A stretch of DNA of 64,000 nucleotides, taken from Mucilaginibacter sp. KACC 22773 (lineage in GTDB: Bacteria > Bacteroidota > Bacteroidia > Sphingobacteriales > Sphingobacteriaceae). Below are positions 17,516 to 26,518 of the stretch, one piece after another. The translations under genes were made by a program, and so were the position numbers. How positions within the stretch are numbered: the stretch's first letter is position 1; each line of letters opens with the position of its first letter. The notes beneath the pieces were generated by a model, which was not told the origin of the DNA, searched no databases, and saw nothing but the letters and a program-made list of their open reading frames with translations. The DNA lies in assembly GCF_028736215.1 (NCBI RefSeq), contig NZ_CP117883.1, positions 744,001-808,000 of the forward strand, given 5' to 3'.

Positions 17516-17935
17516 TTAGATAGTGCGTGTGGTGGCACTTTTTTCAATCAAGTCCATAAGGTTTTGAGGCTCAAAATAAGCTACCCACAAATTAATGGCC
17601 TTGCCCTTTTGGATCGACCAGTGCTCAGATATTCTTACGGTATGTGGTGTATCCATGATCCCGATATCAATTACAATAACTACGTTATCATTTTCACCGA
17701 TAAGTGAAATGATTTCGCAACGCTTAAAATCAAGCACTGCTGTTACCTGCAGCAATACATCTTCCAGGTAGGTTTTGAGATTGCTTGTGCCGCCCCAGGG
17801 CAGATAATCGGGAGCGGTCACTTTAAATTCAGGGTGAAAAATCTCCCCATATTCCTTGGCTTCGCTGTTTGTACCGCCTGCATAAAAACTATGCACCAAT
17901 GCCTTATTCTGATCTGTTAATAGTTGATCTGTCAT
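17516..17935 (-). CDS. SnoaL-like NTF2-fold protein 2
   Basis: A 139-residue SnoaL/NTF2-like protein (ALVHSFYAGGTNSEAKEYGEIFHPEF, then MDTPHTVRISEHWSIQKGKAI). It is the last gene of a minus-strand operon, 5 bp after the EthD gene, which itself follows a secreted alpha/beta hydrolase. The first protein of this fold in the window (9.0 kb) belongs to the same predicted sigma-54 regulon. Ligand unknown; a role in binding or converting a small hydrophobic compound is a family-level guess. Confidence 0.82.
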   Translation of the reverse strand: MTDQLLTDQNKALVHSFYAGGTNSEAKEYGEIFHPEFKVTAPDYLPWGGTSNLKTYLEDVLLQVTAVLDFKRCEIISLIGENDNVVIVIDIGIMDTPHTVRISEHWSIQKGKAINLWVAYFEPQNLMDLIEKSATTRTI

Positions 17936-17940
17936 GATGT

Positions 17941-18300
17941 TTATTGCTGATTTTTAAGATCGATGACTACGTTTTCGGTAGCATATATCCAAAGAATATG
18001 CGCTCTGTCAATAAATTTGGCTTCATCCGGAGCTATATTCTTCAGGTAGTTTTCGGTGCCGAAAACCTGGTTGATGTCCTCCATTTTTTCAAACCAGATC
18101 TCAGCAATGCCGTCAAAGGGCGCTACCGGGAACTGATCCAGGTGCGCGCCTGTACTATGCACCTGGATATATTTTTTAACATATTGTTTAACCTCCGGCT
18201 GGCTTGAAAACAAAGGGCCGTGAATATTTTTCCAGTGTGCGCTGAATTCTTCGAGCGTAAGGTCTGACCTTCGCGGGACAAGTATGGATAGTTTGATCAT
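17941..18300 (-). CDS. EthD-domain protein
   Basis: About 119 residues from the ATG at 18300, which opens directly with the domain (MIKLSILVPRRSDLTLEEF). EthD proteins are dimeric ferredoxin-like alpha/beta barrels tied to degradation of ethers and other xenobiotics, with a conserved W..HGP segment, here HWKNIHGPLF. A longer frame to 18324 would overlap the hydrolase stop region. It lies between a secreted hydrolase gene and a SnoaL gene, with gaps of 10 and 5 bp, so the three are one transcription unit. Confidence 0.85.
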   Translation of the reverse strand: MIKLSILVPRRSDLTLEEFSAHWKNIHGPLFSSQPEVKQYVKKYIQVHSTGAHLDQFPVAPFDGIAEIWFEKMEDINQVFGTENYLKNIAPDEAKFIDRAHILWIYATENVVIDLKNQQ

Positions 18301-18310
18301 GGCCCAATAC

Positions 18311-19096
18311 TTATTTTGCCGCACCTTTTGCCGCGGCTTCGATCACTGCTGCAACCTCTTCAGGATGCGTCATGTAAGCCACATGGCTCGCCTTTATCTC
18401 CGTAACTTTTGCATTAGCTCTTTTGGCCATGAAACGTTCAGCATCAGGCGGAATCATCCTGTCCTGGGTTGACACGATATACCAGCTTGGTTTGTTACGC
18501 CAGGCAGCTTTTGTCAGCACAGTCGTAAATGTGGCCAGGCCGGATGGGGTTTGCGCGTGAGCCATAAAGTCTGCTTGTGCTGCTGGAAGGTCCGGGCAAA
18601 AATCTTTAGGAAACTTTGCTACGTCATACCACACCAGTCCGTTGACCGGCGGAAGCACAATCCCTGATTCGGGGTTTGGAGGGCCTGCCTTTAAAAGGCC
18701 GAGTAAAGACTCCCCGGCATCAGGAGCGAATGCTGATACATAAACCAGGCCGGCGACGCTGGATGTGTCACCCGCCTCCGTGATCACTGCTCCGCCATAA
18801 GAGTGGCCGACGAGGATCACCGGTCCGGTCTGCCTGGCCAGCACGGCTTTAACGGCCGCAACATCATCGGTAAAGGTCAGATTGGAATTGGCCACAATAT
18901 CTACATGGTATCCTTTAGCGGTCAGTAATTTATAAATCCCTGACCATCCCGAACCATCGGCCCAGGCACCGTGTACAAGTACAATGTTTTTAACCTGCGC
19001 TGAAGCGCTTTCACCGAAAAGTAATCCGGAGAAGAAGATGATGGCAATCGTTAATAACGCTCGTGCCGTTTCCTTTTTGAAGAATTCTGTTTTCAT
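18311..19096 (-). CDS. Secreted alpha/beta hydrolase
   Basis: A 261-residue paralogue of the hydrolase at 9.9-10.6 kb with an added N-terminal signal peptide (ALLTIAIIFFSGLLFG...ASAQ). Motifs are VLVHGAWADGSGW, the nucleophile elbow GHSYGGA and a late His in ASHVAYMTHP. It should act in the periplasm or outside. It is the first gene of the hydrolase-EthD-SnoaL operon. A sigma-54-like promoter (GG at 19155, -12 TTGTA) with an upstream activator site lies before it. Substrate unknown. Confidence 0.88.
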   Translation of the reverse strand: MKTEFFKKETARALLTIAIIFFSGLLFGESASAQVKNIVLVHGAWADGSGWSGIYKLLTAKGYHVDIVANSNLTFTDDVAAVKAVLARQTGPVILVGHSYGGAVITEAGDTSSVAGLVYVSAFAPDAGESLLGLLKAGPPNPESGIVLPPVNGLVWYDVAKFPKDFCPDLPAAQADFMAHAQTPSGLATFTTVLTKAAWRNKPSWYIVSTQDRMIPPDAERFMAKRANAKVTEIKASHVAYMTHPEEVAAVIEAAAKGAAK

Positions 19097-19140
19097 GTTT
19101 GATTTTTTAAGTTTTATTAAATATTTATTCAAACACGAAA

Positions 19141-19234
19141 TACAAGAGCGATACCAAACTGCATGTATTTGATATTCAATATTTTATGATTTTTCTTCAG
19201 GATTGACCCGTTTTATTTCGTTAATCCACCAACC
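19141..19234 (-). promoter_or_regulatory. Sigma-54 promoter plus upstream site (P4)
   Basis: Minus strand TTGGTATCGCTCTTGTA at 19157-19141 has the -24 GG at 19155 but GT instead of GC at -12. The upstream site at 19234-19213 ends TTAACGAAATAA, 58 bp from the GG. It is the weakest -12 element of the main set but has a clear activator site. Confidence 0.6.
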
Positions 19235-19236
19235 TG

Positions 19237-19827
19237 TCAACCGTTAAGATGGCCTGCCAGCTCTTTTCTGAGACTGCTGGTCAACGTATGCATAGGGGCA
19301 GCGGTGCCGAGCACTCTGCATATTGCATTCGCGCCCTCGATTCCGAGGAACATTTTAGTTGCAAATTCGTTCGCATCGAGTGACGCTGAAAACTCTCCCG
19401 TGGCTATTCCTGAACTAAGCACCTCCGTGAATTCACTGATCGCACCATTGATCATCTTTTTCATTTTTTTCTTAATGACAGGACTGGTGTCATCGGATTC
19501 CGTAGACAGATTTATTATTGGACATCCGCCGTCAAAGTAGCTTTTTAATGGATTTTTGATCATTTCCATAAATGAACAGATCCTGTCAAATGCTTTCGTA
19601 TGTTTATTAAGCGCGGTATGCCGACGCTCAGTAAGTTTTTCCAGTAAATAGTCGACTGAAGCAAAAGATAAAGCTTCCTTACTTTCAAAGTGTCCGTAAA
19701 AACAGCCCTTTGAGGTGCCGGTAGCTTCGATGATATCATCCACGGATGTACCGGCGATACCTTTTTCATTAAACAGCACGGCTGCCCTACTGACAATCAA
19801 TTGCCTTTTTTGTTCCGATTTTCCCAT
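19237..19827 (-). CDS. TetR-family regulator
   Basis: A 196-residue TetR repressor. The N-terminal HTH is AVLFNEKGIAGTSVDDIIEATGTSKGCFYGHF without the first residues; the remainder is a ligand-binding helical domain. It is the third gene of a minus-strand unit (SDR, MFS, TetR). It has its own operator-like sequence GACTAAACGGTTTGT (19850-19864), next to a Bacteroidota -7 box TATATTTG (minus strand 19849-19842). The same motif precedes the SDR gene, so it probably represses the efflux/reductase operon and itself. Confidence 0.9.
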   Translation of the reverse strand: MGKSEQKRQLIVSRAAVLFNEKGIAGTSVDDIIEATGTSKGCFYGHFESKEALSFASVDYLLEKLTERRHTALNKHTKAFDRICSFMEMIKNPLKSYFDGGCPIINLSTESDDTSPVIKKKMKKMINGAISEFTEVLSSGIATGEFSASLDANEFATKMFLGIEGANAICRVLGTAAPMHTLTSSLRKELAGHLNG

Positions 19828-19841
19828 TGTAATTTACCGTA

Positions 19842-19864
19842 CAAATATAGACTAAACGGTTTGT
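19842..19864 (-). promoter_or_regulatory. tetR promoter with operator copy 1
   Basis: The -7 element TATATTTG (minus strand) fits the Bacteroidota consensus TAnnTTTG and abuts GACTAAACGGTTTGT, an imperfect dyad (ACTAAAC/GTTTGT). The operator overlaps the MFS stop codon. Confidence 0.55.
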
Positions 19865-21048
19865 TTTTTTACGATTTTGGCAAAGCATAGATAAATGGTC
19901 AGCCAAATCAAAGCAAAAAACAAAAAAGTTCCGCCCAGCCAGGTTTCATTCCTGATCGTAATGAGATTGACCGTACCGTAGCTGATCAGTGAAGTTAAAA
20001 TAAAGAGGCCGCCGCCGGTTATACCGCTTACTATTCCTCCGTATGAAGAAAATCTACCCAGACAATAGGCGAATACATTGTTAAATAAAAACCCGGATAT
20101 AAGGTGGATGAGTGCGGTAAATAGCACGAGAATTATTAGACTGTTATAAGCATAGCTGCTGGCAACCATGAGCAATGCAAGCAAAAGCTGGATGCTTATC
20201 CCACCTGGTAGTTTTTGGTTCAATGGTTTGCTGATCAATGACCTGGATATAATACCGCCGGTCATCAGCGAAAGCCCGGAAATCAGTGAACAATATCCGG
20301 TGACAACAGGTTGCAGGTGAAAAACATGCTCGATGATGAACGGAGAAACCATTCCGTAAACCACCAGCATGGCATAGCTGATCGAAATCATCAGCAAGCC
20401 AAGCATGTAGTCGCGGGCCTTTAATGTTTCAAAGTATATGTTCAATATATTTTGAAACCGGAATGGATTCCTCGTCTGTAATGATTCGCCACCATATAGT
20501 ATTTCCAGAACAAGTATCAGCGTTGTTGTAATTCCTAAAAACCAGAAATTACTTCTCCAGCCAAACCAGGATTCCAGGTAACCACCCAGAAACGGAGCGA
20601 TGATCGGAGATGCTGCCCATACAATTGAAAATAAGCTTGTATAACTTTTTAATTTTGCTCCGGAATAGAGATCTATAAAATAAGCACGTTTACCAACCAC
20701 GATTAAGGCGACGGTTATACCCTGAATTGCCCGCATTGCGTATATCAGCGTAATCGAAGTTGTACATGCAATGCCGAAGCTGGCAAGGGTAAATACAGCC
20801 AGTGAAATAAGCCCAAGCCGGTAACGGCCAAAGCTATCCAGCAAACTGCCGACAAAGAGCTGGGCTAGTCCGGAAGTAACCATAAAGATTATCAAGGTGA
20901 GCTGCACATCGGTAGATTTTACCCCAAGGCTATGTGCCATGGCAGGCAGAGAAGGGATATAAATATCTGTGGCAAAACCCGAAAGGGGAATAAGCGCAAA
21001 TGCAAGCACCGTGCTTACTCCCTGATGTTCTTTTTCAAATGTTCTCAC
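19852..21048 (-). CDS. MFS drug-efflux transporter, Bcr/CflA type
   Basis: A 398-residue transporter with about 12 membrane helices. The N-terminal signature FATDIYIPSLPAMAHSLG and the loop GSLLDSFGRYRLGL match the DHA1 Bcr/CflA subfamily, proton-driven exporters of drugs and small amphiphilic compounds. It follows the SDR gene by 6 bp and precedes tetR by 24 bp. A regulator, an efflux pump and a reductase together suggest response to a toxic small molecule. Substrate unknown. Confidence 0.9.
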   Translation of the reverse strand: MRTFEKEHQGVSTVLAFALIPLSGFATDIYIPSLPAMAHSLGVKSTDVQLTLIIFMVTSGLAQLFVGSLLDSFGRYRLGLISLAVFTLASFGIACTTSITLIYAMRAIQGITVALIVVGKRAYFIDLYSGAKLKSYTSLFSIVWAASPIIAPFLGGYLESWFGWRSNFWFLGITTTLILVLEILYGGESLQTRNPFRFQNILNIYFETLKARDYMLGLLMISISYAMLVVYGMVSPFIIEHVFHLQPVVTGYCSLISGLSLMTGGIISRSLISKPLNQKLPGGISIQLLLALLMVASSYAYNSLIILVLFTALIHLISGFLFNNVFAYCLGRFSSYGGIVSGITGGGLFILTSLISYGTVNLITIRNETWLGGTFLFFALIWLTIYLCFAKIVKKQTV

Positions 21049-21054
21049 CTTAGA

Positions 21055-21795
21055 TTACCATGGCATTTCTTCACCCATATGGATCATTTTCCCGGTCGGT
21101 CCGTCCTCTCCAAGCAGCGCCAGGCCTACACTCGTCTTTGCGCCATCGGTAATACTCATTGGAGCCTGATCATTACCACCCAGTTCTGTTTGAACCCATC
21201 CGGGATGTGCTGAATTGACTTTTATCCCCAGCGGAGCAAGTTCATCAGCAAGCTGGATAGTGAACATATTCAGCGCGGCCTTTGCAGAATTATAGGAAAG
21301 CACCCGGAATCCTGCAATAGGACTTTCCGGCTGTGAGTGAATAGTTAATGAACCGAGGATACTGGATAAGTTGACGATCCGGCCGGCAGTGCTCTTTTTA
21401 ATCAGGGGTAACAATTCCCTGGTAAGATAAACTACACTGAAAAAATTAGTTTCATAGATGTGTGCAAATTCTTCTTTGGAAGTTTCAAGCGTTTTGCTTA
21501 CGAAAAGAGACTCTTTCGGAGCAACACCTGCATTGTTAATGAGAATATCCAGTCTTCCAAATTTTTCCGCGATGTATAAGGCGGCAGCTTTGCGCTCGTC
21601 CTCGTTGGTTACATCCAACTGTATACCGTATGCATCAATACCCTGACCGATCAGGTCCCTTGCTGCGCGCTGTGCAACGTCCAGTTGGCGTGCAGTAAGT
21701 ATTACAGTGATACCTTCTTCACCAAGTTGTTTGGCGGTTTCAAACCCAATACCGCGATTTGATCCGGTTATCAGGGCTATTCTTTGATCTTTCAT
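21055..21795 (-). CDS. Short-chain dehydrogenase/reductase
   Basis: A 246-residue classical SDR. The cofactor motif is TGSNRGIG, the NNAG motif is ILINNAG, and the catalytic Ser-Tyr-Lys set is in NLSSILG and YNSAKAA. The insert between Ser and Tyr matches carbonyl-reductase-like SDRs. It is the first gene of the SDR-MFS-tetR unit and lies behind two operator-like dyads. It probably reduces a reactive carbonyl with NADPH; the substrate is unknown. Confidence 0.92.
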   Translation of the reverse strand: MKDQRIALITGSNRGIGFETAKQLGEEGITVILTARQLDVAQRAARDLIGQGIDAYGIQLDVTNEDERKAAALYIAEKFGRLDILINNAGVAPKESLFVSKTLETSKEEFAHIYETNFFSVVYLTRELLPLIKKSTAGRIVNLSSILGSLTIHSQPESPIAGFRVLSYNSAKAALNMFTIQLADELAPLGIKVNSAHPGWVQTELGGNDQAPMSITDGAKTSVGLALLGEDGPTGKMIHMGEEMPW

Positions 21796-21825
21796 GATTT
21801 AATTTAAAAATGTGTTGCGAAAATG

Positions 21826-21860
21826 GACTAAATAGTTTGTTATTTAGACTATTCAGTCTA
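21826..21860. promoter_or_regulatory. TetR operator copy 2 and adjacent dyad
   Basis: GACTAAATAGTTTGT (21826-21840) repeats the tetR operator motif with two changes. A second perfect dyad, TAGACT-ATTC-AGTCTA (21845-21860), follows. Both lie upstream of the SDR start, so the same repressor can control both ends of the operon. Confidence 0.55.
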
Positions 21861-21904
21861 TTGTAAGCTTATATGACCTGTTAATTGCAATTGAGCGAGA
21901 GATG

Positions 21905-22690
21905 TTAATAAAGTAATGTTGCGACACCCGGCAAGAGAATTTTAAGGCGTTCAGCGATTCCAAGTGCACCGAAGGAGCCTATTAAAAGATCGCCACCTTC
22001 AGAGTAATGTGACCAGCCCTCATAATGGACAGGAATGATCATAGCATCAGGAAAGGCCGCAGCGGTATCTACGACGTCATTGCTGTCCATGGTCAGACTG
22101 AATGGTGTGCGTGGTTTAGCTGCCCCTGCAAATACAAAAACATATTTTGGTTTGAATCTCCCGGCTACTTCGGTGACACCCTGGTAAAAAACGGTATCTC
22201 CTGTCAGGTATATACCCGAATCTTTATCACCGTTGATCGTAATTATAAAACCGGTAACGTCTCCTGCAAGTTTTTCAACGTCGGCTGGACCATGCCTTGC
22301 AGGCGTTGCTGTAATGGTGATTTCATCGCCCGAAGGTGCGTTAATAGTTATTTTTTGCCATGGTTCCATTCCTTTGACTGTGCCTCCAAGTCGTTGGGCA
22401 GCGGCTGGCGTAGACAGAACCTGAGGTACAATACTTAAGAGCTGACGACCAGCTTTATCTAAATTATCGTCATGCTGATCGTGACTCAGGAGAACGAGGT
22501 CGATCTCGCCAATGTTTTGAAGAGCCGGCCCTGATAGCTTTTTGATAATGTAATCAGGCCCGGCGGGAAAATCTCCGGGAGGATCAAGCGTTGGATCTGT
22601 CATGATACGCAAACCGCCGATCTCAAAAATGACGGTCGGGCCGCCAAGGTAAATAACCTGAACAGACGTTTTTATTTTTAACTCATTCAT
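21905..22690 (-). CDS. MBL-fold hydrolase, UlaG-like
   Basis: About 261 residues from the ATG at 22690. It is a metallo-beta-lactamase-fold protein of the UlaG/YtkL type (IYLGGPTVIFEIGGLRIMTDP). The metal motif reads SHDQHDDNLD, a variant seen in this subfamily, with further His in ATPARHGP and IPVHYEGW. No signal peptide, so cytoplasmic. A longer frame to 22750 covers the promoter and is rejected. It is divergent from the sigma-54 activator gene and carries the same type of promoter and upstream site, so it is a likely direct target. Substrate unknown. Confidence 0.85.
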   Translation of the reverse strand: MNELKIKTSVQVIYLGGPTVIFEIGGLRIMTDPTLDPPGDFPAGPDYIIKKLSGPALQNIGEIDLVLLSHDQHDDNLDKAGRQLLSIVPQVLSTPAAAQRLGGTVKGMEPWQKITINAPSGDEITITATPARHGPADVEKLAGDVTGFIITINGDKDSGIYLTGDTVFYQGVTEVAGRFKPKYVFVFAGAAKPRTPFSLTMDSNDVVDTAAAFPDAMIIPVHYEGWSHYSEGGDLLIGSFGALGIAERLKILLPGVATLLY

Positions 22691-22712
22691 ATGATTAATT
22701 TTCACAGCAAAT

Positions 22713-22806
22713 GCCATTTGCATGCCCATTGTTATGTATTTGGTAATCAAATACTTGTTGTGGGTTTGAAAACTATCTGCTGTTTTATTTCGTCATTTTG
22801 ATGAAT
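22713..22806 (-). promoter_or_regulatory. Sigma-54 promoter plus upstream site (P5)
   Basis: Minus strand TGGGCATGCAAATGGCA at 22728-22712 has the -24 GG at 22726 and the -12 GC at 22714, 12 bp apart. The upstream site at 22806-22785 ends AAAATGACGAAATAA, 59 bp from the GG. It drives the UlaG-like gene. Confidence 0.75.
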
Positions 22807-22856
22807 GACGTTACCGAAAGAGCTATTTGATTATCAATTAATGCATTCATATACAG

Positions 22857-22951
22857 TTTTGGTAAATCCGCGAAATAAAACATATAAACTAATTCATTAC
22901 TTTGTTAACGCATAGATTATCAGTTCATTATATCCAGGCATTAAAATGGAA
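22857..22951 (+). promoter_or_regulatory. Sigma-54-like promoter plus upstream site (P6)
   Basis: The upstream site at 22857-22878 reads TTGGTAAATCCGCGAAATAA at its right end. Fifty-nine bp further is CAGGCATTAAAATGGAA (22935-22951), with the -24 GG at 22937 and GA at -12 instead of GC. It points to the activator gene, suggesting autoregulation. Confidence 0.55.
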
Positions 22952-23037
22952 ATGAGTGCAGAGATCGACCGGCCAAAGGCTGGTGAAGTATCGTAGATTA
23001 ATGTGGTAAATAAGATTTAAGCCGTATATTTATTGAA

Positions 23038-25167
23038 ATGGAAAAGCATCTTACCGAAATAGAAAAGGATAACAGCTATGCTGCCCGGCTGCTGAATCTT
23101 TCTATCGCGGTCTGGCCACTGGCCGGCATCGGAGAAACGTTTAAATTGTTGGCTGGAGAACTACAGGAGATTGTAGATTTTGAAGCAGCGGACGTTTTCA
23201 TTTTTAATGACGATGCAACAGCGACGCAATCAAGATACACCTTCAAAAACAGGAAATTATATGAATTTGCAGGTGTAACAGATCCGCATTTCTTTTCCGC
23301 CCAGGGGAGGGCCACTTTAAACAGCCTGTTTCTGCCCGGATTATCAAGACAGATGGCCGGGTCCTATTGGATAAATAGCGTGCCTGAAGCGTCCCTTTTT
23401 TTTAAAAAGGAAACAGAATATAAATACACTTTTTATATTCCTTTTTTTCAGCAAACGGTTCTTGCCGGATTTTTTCAATTCAGAACGAACAAGCCGGATG
23501 GATTTAGCCTTGCTGACCAGGATGTATTAACCCTGACAGGAAAATTACTGGCGCCTAAACTGGATACTTTACTAAGAGGAAGCGCGCTCGCCAAAACCAA
23601 CGGTCTCACAACAGCAGGCCTTGACCTGTTAAAACTGGAATTGTTTGCCTTTAGCAACGACATTGCAGCAACACATAATAAAGAGGATCTGAATAAACTG
23701 GTTCAGCAAAAAATTAAGACCCTGTTTCCGGAACTGGCAATACTGATCTTAAGAACGGAGAATGGCGGAAAGTCATACCAGCCGGTAAATGGCTCATCTG
23801 ATTCGGATATACTCAGCGAAGAAGAATTGCTTTTCGCGGAAAACTGGTTTGATCGCAGCTTATCTGCATCAAGTCCGATTACTTTGTCACTGAATGAACT
23901 GGCAGGTAAACGAAATGCGCCGAAATTGTTTAATAATTTGCTAAACCAGGGCTGGACGAAAGTTGTTTTCGCATTACTGGAAAGCAAGAACCGAAATACG
24001 GGGCTATTGCTATTTTTTCTTAAAGACTCATTTGAAATCCCATTATTATTTGCAGAGGGCATTAGGGAGATAGCAAAGCAATTGTCAGTAGCCTTAAACA
24101 ACGTCATTACCAGCGAAAAAATCGAAGACCAGTTTGACGAAATCAAACGATATAAACAACAGCTGGAGACTGAAAACAATTACCTTCAGGAAGAAATAGC
24201 CACTGCCTTTAACTACAATGACATCGTTGGCCTGAGCCCGATAATGCAACGAGTTTTTCATATGGTTTCACAGGTCGCCGACACAATGAGTTCAGTACTT
24301 ATTTTAGGTGAAACGGGTACTGGAAAGGAACTGATCGCCAGGGCACTGCACAATACCTCTTCCAGAAAAAAGAAAACGATGGTAAAGATCAACTGCGCCG
24401 CGTTGCCCGCAAACCTGATAGAAAGCGAATTATTTGGACATGAAAGAGGCAGTTTCACAGGTGCGACAGACAGGAGGATTGGAAAGTTTGAACTCGCCAA
24501 TAACAGCACCTTATTCCTCGATGAAATTGGCGAATTGCCAATGGATTTACAAGGTAAACTGCTCCGGGCCCTGCAGGAGCGCGAAATAGAACGCATCGGC
24601 GGGACCGCCGTAATAAAAGTAAACGTCAGGATAGTTGCGGCCACTAACCGAAACCTCCTGGAGGAAGTACATGCGGGAAATTTTAGGAGTGATCTTTATT
24701 TCCGGCTGAATGTATTTCCAATCATACTACCTCCGCTTAGGGAACGCAAGGAGGATATCCCGTTGCTTGCCAGTCACTTTTTAGAGAAGCATAAGAAAAA
24801 GGCGACACGCCGGATTACCGGCTTTTCTTCCAGGGTGCTAAAGCAGCTCGGCGCTTATAACTGGCCCGGCAACATTCGGGAACTGGAACACCTGATTGAA
24901 CGCTGCGTACTGATGGCCAGCGGGCCTGTCATCAACCAAATTCCGGTTGTATTAACAGATGCGGAAAATATGGGCGATGGTGTACCTGATATGCGTATAA
25001 GGACGATAGATGAGATTGAAAGAGCGCATATTATGATGGTGTTGAAGAAATGCAGCAATAAGGTCGCCGGGATCGGAGGAGCTGCAGATGTTTTGCAAAT
25101 ACCAGCTTCTACTTTAAACTCCAAAATGAGGCGCCTCAACATCAAACGCGCCTATAACAGCCGTTAG
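23038..25167 (+). CDS. GAF-type sigma-54-dependent activator
   Basis: A 709-residue bacterial enhancer-binding protein. The N-terminal ~380 residues are two GAF-like sensory regions and a short coiled coil (ENNYLQEEIATAF). The AAA+ domain has Walker A GETGTGKE (about residue 425), the sigma-54 contact loop GSFTGA (where most have GAFTGA), Walker B TLFLDEIGEL and the arginine-finger segment. A Fis-type HTH (VAGIGGAADVLQIPASTLNSKM) ends the chain. There is no receiver domain, so it probably senses a small ligand directly. Eight nearby promoters share one upstream site with fixed spacing, and it is the most likely protein to bind it. Confidence 0.93.
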   Translation: MEKHLTEIEKDNSYAARLLNLSIAVWPLAGIGETFKLLAGELQEIVDFEAADVFIFNDDATATQSRYTFKNRKLYEFAGVTDPHFFSAQGRATLNSLFLPGLSRQMAGSYWINSVPEASLFFKKETEYKYTFYIPFFQQTVLAGFFQFRTNKPDGFSLADQDVLTLTGKLLAPKLDTLLRGSALAKTNGLTTAGLDLLKLELFAFSNDIAATHNKEDLNKLVQQKIKTLFPELAILILRTENGGKSYQPVNGSSDSDILSEEELLFAENWFDRSLSASSPITLSLNELAGKRNAPKLFNNLLNQGWTKVVFALLESKNRNTGLLLFFLKDSFEIPLLFAEGIREIAKQLSVALNNVITSEKIEDQFDEIKRYKQQLETENNYLQEEIATAFNYNDIVGLSPIMQRVFHMVSQVADTMSSVLILGETGTGKELIARALHNTSSRKKKTMVKINCAALPANLIESELFGHERGSFTGATDRRIGKFELANNSTLFLDEIGELPMDLQGKLLRALQEREIERIGGTAVIKVNVRIVAATNRNLLEEVHAGNFRSDLYFRLNVFPIILPPLRERKEDIPLLASHFLEKHKKKATRRITGFSSRVLKQLGAYNWPGNIRELEHLIERCVLMASGPVINQIPVVLTDAENMGDGVPDMRIRTIDEIERAHIMMVLKKCSNKVAGIGGAADVLQIPASTLNSKMRRLNIKRAYNSR

Positions 25168-25288
25168 ATAATCGGTACCAGCATCAAAATCTTTTTTTTA
25201 AATTCAATCAACCTCCTCTCCATTAACACAAGCCCATCACCTGGCTAAAAGCGATCCTATCCTTTTTATTATCCCATATTAACGCCCA

Positions 25289-25383
25289 CCATCGGTAATT
25301 GACGATATAAAATAGGGAATCAAAAATAAAAATTATTAAACAATTGATATACAGGACATTATTACATTGGCACTTGTTTGGCA
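25289..25383 (+). promoter_or_regulatory. Sigma-54 promoter plus upstream site (P7)
   Basis: TTGGCACTTGTTTGGCA at 25367-25383 is a near-consensus -24 element (GG at 25369) with the -12 GC at 25381. The upstream site at 25289-25310 ends GGTAATTGACGATATAA, 59 bp before the GG. The ATG at 25408 follows by 26 bp. Confidence 0.8.
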
Positions 25384-25407
25384 TTCCATCGTTCAAATCA
25401 CAACGCT

Positions 25408-25620
25408 ATGGAAACAGTCTTTGTACTTACGCACACCATGATGGCCGCTTGTGCAATAGCCATCGTCTACGCTTCGATATCAATACCTGATCCTATCCGC
25501 GAGAAACGGCGGACATTTTCTTTCCCGGTTGCCGGGAGAAAAAAAGTCGGGCCGCCCCAATTTTCCACCAATTCCTTTTATCGCGTGGCATGCAGCCTGC
25601 TGGCCTTATTTATCGGCTGA
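25408..25620 (+). CDS. Small membrane protein under sigma-54 control
   Basis: A 70-residue protein from the ATG at 25408, with an N-terminal hydrophobic helix (THTMMAACAIAIVYASISI), a basic middle and a short hydrophobic end. No family is recognised. An in-frame TTG at 25378 lies inside the promoter and is rejected. A strong sigma-54 motif with activator site directly upstream makes it a better candidate than its length alone would. It may be co-transcribed with the next gene, 64 bp downstream. Confidence 0.55.
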   Translation: METVFVLTHTMMAACAIAIVYASISIPDPIREKRRTFSFPVAGRKKVGPPQFSTNSFYRVACSLLALFIG

Positions 25621-25684
25621 TATTCACTTGATATTTATATAAAATCAACATCATTAACTCATCGAACTAAATAAATTAAACACA

Positions 25685-26407
25685 ATGAATGATCTTTTAA
25701 AACTCGCTATATCGGCACATGGCGGCATGGACCGCTGGAACCAGATTAAATCCGTAAATGTGCAGGCATCAATAACCGGCGGCGTTTGGTATGTTAAAGG
25801 AAGGCCGGATGTACTTAAAAATATTTCCGTATATGCTGAAACCCAAAATGAAAAGCTGATTATGGATTTTCCAGGCCAAAACAAAAAGACAATTTTTGAA
25901 CCAAAACTTATCTCCATTGCAGAAAGCGATGGCAGCGTTTTAGAATCATGGGAAAATCCAATTTCTTCCTTTGCCGGACACACCAGAGAAACGGCGTGGG
26001 AAGATGTACACGTTGCTTATTTTAGTGGGGAAGCATTGTGGACCTATTTAACCATACCGTTTCTGTACGCTTATCCGGGTTTTGTAACGGAGGAGATTGA
26101 GCCATGGCAGGAAAGCGGGGAAACCTGGAGACGGTTAAAAGTAACTTTCCCCGATTATATATCCAGTCACAGCCGTGAACAGATTTCCTTTTTTGGGCCG
26201 GATGGGTTACTTCGCCGTCATGACTACAAGGTTGATATACTCGGCGGGGCTACCGGCGCTAATTATGCCGCAGATTACCGCGATATAAATGGAATAATTG
26301 TCCCTGCTACGCGCCGTGTTTATGCTTATCAAGGAGATCATATAGTGGTTAAAGAACCATTGTTGGTTGCAATTGATATGGGGGAAACCAATTTTAATGA
26401 TAAATAA
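25685..26407 (+). CDS. Conserved-looking hypothetical, LolA-like outline
   Basis: A 240-residue soluble protein without a signal peptide. It opens with LLKLAISAHGGMDRWNQIKSVNVQASITGGVW, a pattern that recalls the start of LolA/outer-membrane-lipoprotein-carrier-like proteins, and continues as alternating beta strands (LRRHDYKVDILGGATGANYAADYRD without the ends). I cannot assign a function. It lies downstream of the small sigma-54-controlled gene and is probably in the same transcript. Confidence 0.7.
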   Translation: MNDLLKLAISAHGGMDRWNQIKSVNVQASITGGVWYVKGRPDVLKNISVYAETQNEKLIMDFPGQNKKTIFEPKLISIAESDGSVLESWENPISSFAGHTRETAWEDVHVAYFSGEALWTYLTIPFLYAYPGFVTEEIEPWQESGETWRRLKVTFPDYISSHSREQISFFGPDGLLRRHDYKVDILGGATGANYAADYRDINGIIVPATRRVYAYQGDHIVVKEPLLVAIDMGETNFNDK

Positions 26408-26518
26408 GGTAACGCATCAAGTGTTCGATCAGGGTTCTATTAAGTGGCAATTTATTTCACTATCAAACCCTGGTTGAATTAATTAGAATTAATCGTTCGC
26501 GTATTAAAATCAGAAGTC

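Larger units (their letters stand above)
22691..23037. other. Divergent regulatory region
   Basis: A 347-bp spacer between the UlaG-like gene and the sigma-54 activator gene. It holds promoters P5 (minus) and P6 (plus), each with its activator site. The two sites lie back to back at 22785-22806 and 22857-22878. Confidence 0.6.
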
